A DNA stretch of 64,000 nt from Mycobacterium sp. MS1601 (lineage in GTDB: Bacteria > Actinomycetota > Actinomycetes > Mycobacteriales > Mycobacteriaceae), in assembly GCF_001984215.1 (NCBI RefSeq), contig NZ_CP019420.1:4650001-4714000 (forward strand). Reading direction: 5' to 3'. Below are positions 8,748-19,667 of the stretch, one piece after another (positions within the stretch are counted from its first letter, which is position 1; every line of letters begins with the position of its first letter). Below the pieces are notes generated by a model. The model was not told the DNA's origin. It saw only the letters and a program-made list of their open reading frames with translations, and searched no databases. Position numbers and translations under genes: made by a program.

Positions 8748-8748
<1 letters not shown>
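8571..8748. repeat. tandem direct repeat, two 89-bp units between convergent genes
   Basis: Two identical 89-base copies (8571-8659 and 8660-8748) lie head-to-tail between the 3' ends of the sigma gene and glgP. Each carries the 12-base palindrome GGGGGTACCCCC (8613-8624 and 8702-8713) flanked by C/T-rich sequence, so each can form a hairpin. The second copy ends at the glgP stop codon. A terminator or transcript-insulating role is plausible for convergent genes. The exact duplication indicates recent origin. Confidence 0.85.
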
Positions 8749-11264
<2,516 letters not shown>

Positions 11265-11371
11265 TACCTACCTCCTGAGTACCTGGGGTGAGGACGGGTC
11301 AGTCTGACACTTCTGTGTTACATCAAGTGCACGCCGGGCGTCACGTGGGTGAACAGCGACGGGCTGGCAGC

Positions 11372-12274
11372 ATGGTGGCCGTGATCGATCTGCCGGCCGG
11401 TGTCTGCGCGATGGCGGCGCGCGGTCCGCAATGGGAGCGTTGGGTCGACGAACTGCCTGGCCTCCTGGACCGTGAGATGGACCGGTGGAACCTTACGCCC
11501 GACGGTCAGCCCATGCACGGATGGGCGTCGTTGGTGCTGCCCGTCCGCAGCGATGACGGTGCCTCCGCGGTGCTCAAGATGGGTTTCCCCGACCCCGAGA
11601 CTCAGCACGAACACCTGGCTCTGCGCCGCTGGGCGGGCGACGGGGCGGTTCGCCTGCTGAGCGCGGACCCGCACCACCGCGCACTGTTGCTGGAGCGGCT
11701 GCACCGGCGCGATCTCAACGAGCTGTGGGACATCGAAGCATGCGAGATCGCCGTCGGGTTGTACCGCCGACTGCATGTCCCGGCCCTCCCGCAACTGGCG
11801 CGGCTGTCGGATGCCATCAGGAAGTACAGCGCCGATCTGGACACCCTGCCCCGCAGTGCGCCGCTGCCGCGCCGACTCGTGGAGCAGGCGCAGTCGCTCA
11901 GCCGCGATCTGATCGAAGACCCATCGACTACCGGGGTCCTGATACACACCGATCTGCACTACGACAACGTGCTGGCCGCCGACCGGGAGCCGTGGCTGGC
12001 GATCGACCCGATTCCGCTCAACGGCGATCCGCACTACGAGGTGGCGCCGTTGCTGTGGAACAGGTGGGACGAGCTAGCCGGTGATGTTCGCGACGGAGTG
12101 CGTAGGCGGTTCTACGCCGTGGTGGAGGCCGCCGGGTTCGACGAGGATCGGGCCCGCGCCTGGGTGGTGATACGCATGGTGCACAACGCCATGTGGGCGC
12201 TGACGGACACCGGCCCGCTGGATCGAGAGTGGCTGACGACATGCATTGCGGTGGCCAAGGCGGTTCAGGATTAG
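11372..12274 (+). CDS. aminoglycoside/hydroxyurea-type phosphotransferase family protein
   Basis: About 300 residues if started at ATG 11372. The frame remains open upstream to 11288, but that part overlaps the glgP promoter and has no family character. The protein-kinase-like catalytic motif is VLIHTDLHYDNVLA followed by the metal-binding D of WLAIDPIPL. This is the Brenner pattern of the APH(6)/hydroxyurea-kinase group. These enzymes phosphorylate hydroxyls on streptomycin-like drugs or small metabolites. In environmental mycobacteria the role is often unknown, so a resistance function should not be assumed. It stands alone and is followed by a stem-loop at 12434. Confidence 0.78.
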   Translation: MVAVIDLPAGVCAMAARGPQWERWVDELPGLLDREMDRWNLTPDGQPMHGWASLVLPVRSDDGASAVLKMGFPDPETQHEHLALRRWAGDGAVRLLSADPHHRALLLERLHRRDLNELWDIEACEIAVGLYRRLHVPALPQLARLSDAIRKYSADLDTLPRSAPLPRRLVEQAQSLSRDLIEDPSTTGVLIHTDLHYDNVLAADREPWLAIDPIPLNGDPHYEVAPLLWNRWDELAGDVRDGVRRRFYAVVEAAGFDEDRARAWVVIRMVHNAMWALTDTGPLDREWLTTCIAVAKAVQD

Positions 12275-12433
12275 CCGCGCCGCCATGCCGGCGGGGACTC
12301 TTCGGCAATGCTCCACCCGCGGCAAGCAGGGAATCAAGAATGTGTGAACCCATGGCGAGAACCGTTGGAGCTCAGTGGCATCGACGACGACAGCCAGTGG
12401 TGCACGGCGATCTCTCGCACCGTCCCAGTGAGG

Positions 12434-12482
12434 GATTTCGGCGTGATTCCAGTCGGTGAGCGGTTGGAATCACGCCCGAATC
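12434..12482. terminator. inverted repeat of the GATTTCGGCGTGATT family
   Basis: Left arm GATTTCGGCGTGATTCC (12434-12450) pairs with 12466-12482 with two mismatches around a 15-base loop. It lies between the kinase-like gene and the glucanase, 15 bases before the latter's start. Almost the same arm is used in the stem-loop at 52486-52534, so this looks like a dispersed intergenic palindrome. It could terminate the upstream gene. It could also act in the 5' leader of the downstream gene. Confidence 0.6.
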
Positions 12483-12496
12483 GCTATTCTGCGGAG

Positions 12497-13312
12497 ATGC
12501 TTGATCGCCGCAGCCTGCTGATGATGACCGGACTGGGCCTGCTGGCCGGCACCACCCAGCTGCCGCGTGCGGGTGCTGAACCGCCTTTTCCCGGCGCCGA
12601 GATCATGGCGCCGCCGGTGTTCGCCGACGAGTTCGACGGGCCACTGGGTGCTCCACCGGATTACAACAAGTGGTTCGTCGTGCCGGCTCGGGAGACCATC
12701 CGCAACCCCGCGTTCTGGGACCGCCCGGAGAACATGGGCCAGTACCGCGACGACCGGCAGAACCTGTACCTCGACGGCATGGGCAATCTGGTGATCCGCG
12801 CCACCCGCGAAGGGGACAAGTACTTCGGCGCCAAGATCCAGGGCAGGCAGTGGATCGGCATCGGTCACACCTGGGAGGCCCGAATCAAACTGGAATGCCT
12901 CACCCCCGGGGCGTGGCCGGCGTTCTGGATGCTCAACGACGTGGGCGGTCAGGGCGGCGAGATCGACGTGCTGGAGTGGTTCGGCAACGGCGGCTGGGGT
13001 CCGGGATCCACCGTGCACACCCGGCTGGACGGCACCACCGCCGCCAACCATCCCATTGTCGTCGACCCGGAATGGCATGTGTGGCGCTGCCAGTGGGACA
13101 CCGCGGGCATCCGGTTCTGGAAGGACCCGGTGCCGGGGATGCCGCCGTACTTCGAGGTGCCCGCCGGGTCGATGGCCAACTGGCGGTTCAACGACGCTGG
13201 CTTCCAGATGTTCCCGGTGCTCAACCTCGCGGTCAGCGGCTCCGGCGGTGGCGACCCGAGCGCCGGTGTCTACCCCGCGCAGATGTTGGTCGACTACATC
13301 AGAGTGTGGTAG
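12497..13312 (+). CDS. secreted glycoside hydrolase family 16 (beta-1,3-glucanase-like)
   Basis: 271 residues from ATG 12497, preceded by GCGGAG. The frame stays open to 12308, but that stretch contains the palindrome and is probably not translated. The N-terminus MLDRRSLLMMTGLGLLAG is a twin-arginine-like signal. The GH16 active-site strand is GEIDVLEW with E155 as nucleophile, D157, and E160 as acid/base. Aromatic sugar-binding residues surround it (AFWMLND, WHVWRCQWD). It resembles the putative glucanase Rv0315 of M. tuberculosis in size and layout. It probably cleaves or remodels beta-glucan outside the cell. Confidence 0.88.
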   Translation: MLDRRSLLMMTGLGLLAGTTQLPRAGAEPPFPGAEIMAPPVFADEFDGPLGAPPDYNKWFVVPARETIRNPAFWDRPENMGQYRDDRQNLYLDGMGNLVIRATREGDKYFGAKIQGRQWIGIGHTWEARIKLECLTPGAWPAFWMLNDVGGQGGEIDVLEWFGNGGWGPGSTVHTRLDGTTAANHPIVVDPEWHVWRCQWDTAGIRFWKDPVPGMPPYFEVPAGSMANWRFNDAGFQMFPVLNLAVSGSGGGDPSAGVYPAQMLVDYIRVW

Positions 13313-13415
13313 TCCCCGCAGACGTCACTGAGAGTCACTCCCGGGCGGGATGTCAGTCGAATTCTCACCACAGGGTGACTCGCGGTCGGAACGGGGTGCC
13401 TCGCCGGGGGAGTCG

Positions 13416-14828
13416 TCAGACCCCGATCAGGCCGTCGATCCACCCGCGCGCGAAGTACAGCAGGAAGCCGGCGGCCACCACCCACAGCAGCGGGCTGATC
13501 TCTTTGGCCTTGCCCGAGGCGCTGCGCAGCACCACCCAGGAGATGAAGCCGACGCCGATGCCGTTGGCGATCGAATAGCTCAGCGGCATCACTGTCACTG
13601 TCAGCACCACCGGCAGCGTCACCGAGAAGTCGGTGTAGTCGATTTCCTTGAGATTGGATGCCATCATGGCGCCGACGATCACCAGTGCCGCAGCCGCCAC
13701 CTCGGTGGGGACGATGGCCGCCAGGGGTGTCAAAAACATTGCGGCCAAGAACAATCCGCCGGTTACCAGGCTGGCCAGACCGGTACGGGCGCCTTCGCCG
13801 ATGCCGGCGCCGGATTCGATGAACACGGTGTTGGACGACGCCGAAACCGAGCCGCCGACCACCGCGCCCGCTCCCTCGACCACAAGTGCGGACTGCAACC
13901 GCGGAAAGTTACCGTGCTCGTCGGCCAGGCCGGCCTGCTTGGACAGACCGGTGAAGGTGCCCATCGCGTCGAAGAAGTTGGTGAACACCAGCGTGAAGAC
14001 GAGCATGATGGCGGCCAGGATGCCGATACGGCCGAAACTGTCCAGACTGAACGCGCCCACCAGTGACAGATCGGGTACCGCGAACGGCGACCCCGACAGG
14101 GTGGGCACCGACAGACCCCATCCTCCGGGGTTTTCGGTACCTGGCCCCAGATGCCAGATGGCTTCCACGATCACCGCGACAACGGTGCCGGTGATGAGTC
14201 CGATCAGGATGCCGCCCCGGACTTTTCGCGCCACCAGGATTCCCGTCACCAACAACGTGAACACGAAGATGACGGTGGGAATGGTCGTGATGGACCCACC
14301 GCCGTCCTTGCCTAGGCCCAGCGGCGGCGAGGGAAATCCGGTGGAGCCGACAAAACCGGAATCGACCAGCCCGATGAAGAGAATGAACAGGCCGATACCC
14401 GCGGTGATGGCCAGCTTCAGCGGCATCGGCACCGCGTCGAAGATCAACCGGCGCAGGCCGGTGACGGCCAGGGCCACGATGATCAGTCCGTTGATCACCA
14501 CCAGGCCCATGGCCTCGGCCCAGGTGAGGTCACCCACGATGGAGCTGGCCAGGAACGAGTTGATGCCCAGGCCCGCGGCAAAGGCGAACGGCAGCCGCGC
14601 CACCACCCCGAACACGATGGTCATCACCCCGGCGGCCAGCGACGTGACTGCTGACACCTGAGCGAAGCCGAGTTCGGCACCGTCGACGTCGGGTGTGCCC
14701 GACAGGATGATGGGGTTCAGCACGATGATGTAGGCCATCGCGATGAAGGTGACGACTCCGCCCCGTAGTTCGGTGGCGATGTTGGAGCCGCGCGCTGAGA
14801 TCTCGAAGAAGCGGTCGAGGCGAGTCAC
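13416..14828 (-). CDS. NCS2/AzgA-type purine permease
   Basis: A 470-residue integral membrane protein with about 12-14 hydrophobic segments. It has the AzgA-like NCS2 signatures FFEISARGSNIATELRGGVVTF at the N-terminus, the GINSFL segment, and TNFFDAMGTFTGLSKQAGL followed by SVSASSNTVFIESGAGIGEGARTGL. Members import hypoxanthine, guanine or adenine by proton symport. It is monocistronic and divergent from the MFS gene. The 96-base gap shows no recognisable purine riboswitch, and regulation is unknown. Specificity among purines cannot be read directly. Confidence 0.9.
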   Translation of the reverse strand: MTRLDRFFEISARGSNIATELRGGVVTFIAMAYIIVLNPIILSGTPDVDGAELGFAQVSAVTSLAAGVMTIVFGVVARLPFAFAAGLGINSFLASSIVGDLTWAEAMGLVVINGLIIVALAVTGLRRLIFDAVPMPLKLAITAGIGLFILFIGLVDSGFVGSTGFPSPPLGLGKDGGGSITTIPTVIFVFTLLVTGILVARKVRGGILIGLITGTVVAVIVEAIWHLGPGTENPGGWGLSVPTLSGSPFAVPDLSLVGAFSLDSFGRIGILAAIMLVFTLVFTNFFDAMGTFTGLSKQAGLADEHGNFPRLQSALVVEGAGAVVGGSVSASSNTVFIESGAGIGEGARTGLASLVTGGLFLAAMFLTPLAAIVPTEVAAAALVIVGAMMASNLKEIDYTDFSVTLPVVLTVTVMPLSYSIANGIGVGFISWVVLRSASGKAKEISPLLWVVAAGFLLYFARGWIDGLIGV

Positions 14829-14924
14829 CGTTTGACCCTAAGTGGAGATGCCGTCGGGTGTGATGCGGGTCCGGCGTATACAAGTCCTATCATTTGCATT
14901 CATGTGTGCTAGCGGCGGTTTCTG

Positions 14925-16175
14925 GTGACAAATCCGGTCGGACGAGCGGTGACCGCGGTCACGCCGGCGTTGCTGGTGCTGTTCTCGCCGCTGACCCAGC
15001 TGTCGTTCATCCCCGTCGCTGTGGGCATCGGCGCCGACATCGGGATGTCGGAAGCCCAGATCGGTATCGCGATCGGCGCGCATCCCCTGGCTACCGGTGC
15101 CGCCAGCCTGCTGGCCGGACCACTGCTCGATCTGGTGCCGGTGCGTCGGGTACTGGTGCCGTCGGTGTTGGTGAGTGCGCTGGTGTCACTGTGGATGTGT
15201 TTCCACGTGACGTTCGAGTCGCTGACCCTTGGACGTGCGCTGAGTGGATTGTCCACCGGGGTGGCCACGTTGTGCGCTTTCGCCTTGGTGACCGATCTGG
15301 CCCGCGGCGACGACGGACTGCGTGACCGCAGGTTCTCGCTGCTGCAGACGTTCATGGCCACCGGCGCCGCGACGGCGTTGGGTCTGGGGGCTGTGGCAGC
15401 CCACCTGGACATCCCGGCCTTGGTGTTCATCGCCAGCGGTGCCTACGGCGTGCTGCTCCTGCTGTTGGTCACGTTCATGCCCGCACCGCCGGCGCCGGTG
15501 GTGGCCGTCGACAGTGCCACCCACGCCTGGGCCAGCCGGCTCGGTGCGGTGCTGCGCGGTGTGGGCACCATGTTGACCCAGGCCAGGATGGTGTGGCTGT
15601 TGGTCTGTGCCTTCATCCTCGGCCTGGTGATCCAAGGTGCGCACTACGGTGTCAGCGTGCTGCTGGAGAACAACGCCGACCAACTCGAGCTGTGGCAGCG
15701 GGTGGCATTGTCGATCCTGATCCCGTGCGGCGTGTTCACCGGAAGTTCGATCAACCGGCGGGTTCTGCGCCGCGTCGGTCGCGAACGGCTCTACACCGTG
15801 TTCTATCTGATGCTGCCCGTGGCCGTGATCGCCTACGCGACGCTGACCGCTGTGGGCGCCCCGCTGGCGGTGCTGGCAATCGGATTGCTGTGCGCCGGAA
15901 CCTGTCTGGGGGCGATGATGCCGTTGTCGGCGGCGATCGCGGTGGGCTGGTTCGTGGAACTGCGCGGCAGCGCCACCGCCTCCGAGGCCCTGGCCCGCAG
16001 CGTGGGGCAGACCGCGGGGCCGGTGCTGGTGGGCATCGTGGTGGCGTTCGCATCGGTGGAGTCGGCGGTGTTCGTGGTGGCCGCGGCCGCCGTGGTGGGC
16101 GCCGTCGGTGCCCTGGTCATGAGCCGCGCGAGCCGCGGGCACCACAAGGCCATGGTCGACACCGCGGCAAGCTGA
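14925..16175 (+). CDS. MFS transporter
   Basis: 416 residues with about 12 predicted membrane segments, starting at GTG 14925. The N-terminal half includes the internal motif VLVPSVLVSALVSLWM and GRALSGLSTGVATL, typical of major facilitator carriers. No conserved substrate-defining motif was recognised. It could be a drug exporter or a metabolite carrier. It converges with the coiled-coil gene at 16177, leaving one base between the stops. A purine permease gene is transcribed divergently from the same short region. Confidence 0.85.
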   Translation: MTNPVGRAVTAVTPALLVLFSPLTQLSFIPVAVGIGADIGMSEAQIGIAIGAHPLATGAASLLAGPLLDLVPVRRVLVPSVLVSALVSLWMCFHVTFESLTLGRALSGLSTGVATLCAFALVTDLARGDDGLRDRRFSLLQTFMATGAATALGLGAVAAHLDIPALVFIASGAYGVLLLLLVTFMPAPPAPVVAVDSATHAWASRLGAVLRGVGTMLTQARMVWLLVCAFILGLVIQGAHYGVSVLLENNADQLELWQRVALSILIPCGVFTGSSINRRVLRRVGRERLYTVFYLMLPVAVIAYATLTAVGAPLAVLAIGLLCAGTCLGAMMPLSAAIAVGWFVELRGSATASEALARSVGQTAGPVLVGIVVAFASVESAVFVVAAAAVVGAVGALVMSRASRGHHKAMVDTAAS

Positions 16176-16176
16176 A

Positions 16177-16842
16177 TCAGGGAGCGCCTTTGCGACTGTG
16201 CTTGTGCGCCTTGGCCAATTCCTCGATGTTGTCCGCCTGGTCGCGGATGGATTCCGCGCCTTCTCGCATGCCGCGTGCGTCCTCAAGCCTTTCGGAGGCG
16301 TCAGCGACGGCTGCGCGTTCTGCCTTGCCGATGGTGGCCTGCTTGGCGCGGCGGGAGTCCTGGGCGGAGCGCACTCGTTGGTCGGCCGTCGTGTCGATCT
16401 GTCTCTCGGCACTGGCCTTGGATTTCTGAGCTGCCTTGTCGGCATCGCGCTTGCGTTGTGCGGCTCCGGATTTGGCCGTGGCGACCTCCTGCTCGCGAGT
16501 CTGCTTGGCCTCCTGCTGGTCATCGACGGCCTGACGGTGCCGACGGTTTCGCGTCGCGTCGGCTCGCGCCTGCTTCTCGGTGGCTTCAGCGTCCAGCCGC
16601 GCCGCTTCCCCCAAAGTCGCGCTGCGTTCGATGCGCACCGCGCCGCGCTCCATCAAGGCCTCATCGCCCAGCAATCTCCCCACGGTGGCATCAAGAGTCC
16701 CCAGCGACCGTTCGTAGAACAGGCGCCCGGGAGCCTCCGGGTCGACTCGCGCAGCGACCTGCTGCTCGATCATTTGGAGCGGGAATCGGGCTAGTTGATA
16801 TTGCAGTCGCAGCAGCGCAACCGGAACGTCGGTGATCTTCAT
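16177..16842 (-). CDS. conserved mycobacterial coiled-coil protein
   Basis: 221 residues. The first 75 are a mixed region (MKITDVPVALLRLQYQLARF, then RLFYERSLGTLDATVGRLLG). From about 85 to the end it is almost all Ala/Glu/Lys/Arg/Gln, a long charged coiled coil. It is cotranscribed with the CsbD-like gene, which ends 24 bases earlier, and the two share the Ala/Glu/Arg helix composition. Such proteins are sometimes annotated as IF2-like because of composition alone, and no GTPase motif is present. A structural or stress role is inferred from the neighbour only. Confidence 0.75.
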   Translation of the reverse strand: MKITDVPVALLRLQYQLARFPLQMIEQQVAARVDPEAPGRLFYERSLGTLDATVGRLLGDEALMERGAVRIERSATLGEAARLDAEATEKQARADATRNRRHRQAVDDQQEAKQTREQEVATAKSGAAQRKRDADKAAQKSKASAERQIDTTADQRVRSAQDSRRAKQATIGKAERAAVADASERLEDARGMREGAESIRDQADNIEELAKAHKHSRKGAP

Positions 16843-16866
16843 CGAGACTCCTCTATGGTCCGTCGA

Positions 16867-17421
16867 TCAGGGTTGGTCGGGATCGGGCAGTGCAGCGGCC
16901 TGCTGACGCAGGCTCTTGGCAGCGGCCCGGTCGGACTCAGCCTCCAGTGCGGCGTCTTTGTGCTCTTCAACCGCATCGGTGAGCTCATCGGTGGCCTCGG
17001 AAAGCTCGGCACGTTCCACGGCTTTGGCCTGTTGGGTTTCCCGATGGGCCTCGATGTCGGCCTGCGCCTTGGTGACGGCCGCCTGGCTTTCGGCTGCCCG
17101 TTCTGCGGACCGCTTGGCTGCCGCCTGCTGGGCGCGCACAGCGGTTTCCGCCACCGCGGACTCGGCCTGCACCTCGCGCCGCTGTGCGGACGCCTCGGCG
17201 GCGGCTTCAACGACCTCCTGGCGCGCCCGGTGTGCTTCGGCGTCCGCGACGGCGTCTACCGCGGTGGCTTCCCGGCGCTGTTTGGCCTGCACCTGATCCA
17301 GCTGGCCCTCAGCGGTCAGGGAATCATTGCCGGTCACGGCGCCGGCGATCTCTTTGGCTTTTCCCTTGACTGAGTCGAACAGTCCTTTACGTGCCTCGTC
17401 GGCTTTGTCATGTTCGGTCAT
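16867..17421 (-). CDS. CsbD-like stress protein with coiled-coil tail
   Basis: 184 residues from ATG 17421 (MTEHDKADEARKGLFDSVKG). The frame extends upstream to 17535 without family character. Residues 8-50 (GKAKEIAGAVTGNDSLTAEGQLDQVQAK) match the CsbD fold, found in general-stress proteins of many bacteria. The remaining 130 residues form an Ala/Glu-rich coiled coil with many Gln and Arg. It is the first gene of a two-gene minus-strand operon with the next coiled-coil protein. The divergent SDR gene carries a SigF-like promoter, which supports a stress-induced module. Confidence 0.8.
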   Translation of the reverse strand: MTEHDKADEARKGLFDSVKGKAKEIAGAVTGNDSLTAEGQLDQVQAKQRREATAVDAVADAEAHRARQEVVEAAAEASAQRREVQAESAVAETAVRAQQAAAKRSAERAAESQAAVTKAQADIEAHRETQQAKAVERAELSEATDELTDAVEEHKDAALEAESDRAAAKSLRQQAAALPDPDQP

Positions 17422-17486
17422 GCTGTCGTGGTTCCACCAAGCGCTGGAATCAAACACGTTGTGACTCGGTGCACCACGCGCCAGCT

Positions 17487-17511
17487 GTTTCGAGGGGCCC
17501 GCTGCGGGTAG
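17487..17511 (+). promoter_or_regulatory. SigF-like promoter for the SDR gene
   Basis: GTTT at 17487-17490 and GGGTAG at 17506-17511 are separated by 15 bases. This fits the mycobacterial SigF consensus (GTTT, 15-17 bases, GGGTAT) with one mismatch in the last base. It lies about 120 bases before ATG 17631. It would couple the SDR to general stress, matching the adjacent CsbD-like gene. Confidence 0.5.
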
Positions 17512-17630
17512 GCGGAGTTGTATGCCAGCAGCCATTTTGCGGAGACCCCGCGCACCTTGCCGGTCGTGGAGGAATCGAACGGCGACCTGTCGGCGTCGAC
17601 CACATCAGCTTGTTACCGAAAGGGTTCGAC

Positions 17631-18470
17631 ATGGGATTTCCCGAACAACAACAGTCTGTGCCAGGTGTGCAATCGGCGATGGACCCGGTGCCTGACTGTG
17701 GTGAGTCGAGCTACGTGGGCACCGGGCGGCTGGCCGGCAAACGGGCGGTGATCACCGGAGGTGACAGTGGGATCGGACGCGCGGTGGCCATCGCCTACGC
17801 GCGCGAGGGAGCCGATGTGTTGATCTCCTACCTGAACGAACACGAAGACGCCGCCGACGTGGCGCGCCTGGTCGAGGAAGCCGGCCGCCGGTGTGTCCTG
17901 GTACCTGGCGATCTTGCGGAGCCCAGCCACTGCCGCGACGTGATCGACCGTGCGGTAAACGAATTGGGCGGTATCGACATCCTGGTGAGTAACGCCGCCT
18001 ATCAGATGAGCCACGACGCGCTCGACGAGATCAGCGACGAGGAGTGGGATTACACCTTTCGTGTCAACGTCGGCGCTTACTTCTACCTGGTGAAGGCGGC
18101 GCTGCCGCACCTGGAGCCTGGCTCCGCGGTGATCGGCAGCTCCTCGGTGAACTCCGATATGCCCTCGCCGCAACTGGCCCCGTACGCAGCTACCAAGGCC
18201 GCTATTGCCAACTTCTCTGCAAGCCTGGCACAGTTGTTGGGCGACAAGGGGATTCGTGTCAACAGTGTGGCACCGGGACCGGTGTGGACTCCGTTGATCC
18301 CGGCCACCATGCCGCCGGCAAAGGTGGCGTCCTTCGGGGAGAACACCCCCTTGGGACGGGCGGGCCAGCCGGCCGAACTGGCGCCGGTGTACGTCCTGCT
18401 GGGGTCCGACGAGGGTAGCTACATTTCCGGAGCCAGGGTGGCTGTGACCGGCGGCAGGCCGATCCTGTGA
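17631..18470 (+). CDS. short-chain dehydrogenase/reductase, general-stress type
   Basis: 279 residues from ATG 17631, with AAAGGG upstream. The frame is open further upstream without support. The cofactor motif is ITGGDSGIGRAVA (TGxxxGIG). NNAG is replaced by SNAA, the active-site Ser lies in GSSSVNS, and the YxxxK pair is in YAATKAA. The 30-40 residue N-terminal extension before the Rossmann fold (ending GTGRLAGKRAVIT) is typical of the YdaD/GSP39 stress-related SDRs. The substrate is unknown; it probably uses NAD(P)H in the cytosol. The SigF-like promoter at 17487 suggests stress or stationary-phase expression. Confidence 0.88.
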   Translation: MGFPEQQQSVPGVQSAMDPVPDCGESSYVGTGRLAGKRAVITGGDSGIGRAVAIAYAREGADVLISYLNEHEDAADVARLVEEAGRRCVLVPGDLAEPSHCRDVIDRAVNELGGIDILVSNAAYQMSHDALDEISDEEWDYTFRVNVGAYFYLVKAALPHLEPGSAVIGSSSVNSDMPSPQLAPYAATKAAIANFSASLAQLLGDKGIRVNSVAPGPVWTPLIPATMPPAKVASFGENTPLGRAGQPAELAPVYVLLGSDEGSYISGARVAVTGGRPIL

Positions 18471-18471
18471 C

Positions 18472-19578
<1,107 letters not shown>

Positions 19579-19667
19579 CTAACCGCGTCGATCGGCGGTA
19601 TCTGCGGGGCACACGCGGCCTGTTATCAACCGCTTTGAGACCTGTGACCGGATCGTGACGTGGGCCT

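Noticed and set aside
12308..12496. N-terminal extension of the GH16 frame
   Set aside because: It runs through a palindrome, lacks the signal peptide at its start and has no family similarity. ATG 12497 begins a proper twin-arginine-like signal.
14829..14924. Possible purine riboswitch upstream of the AzgA-type permease
   Set aside because: The 96-base gap lacks the conserved loop and core sequences of purine aptamers, and it is short for an aptamer plus expression platform.
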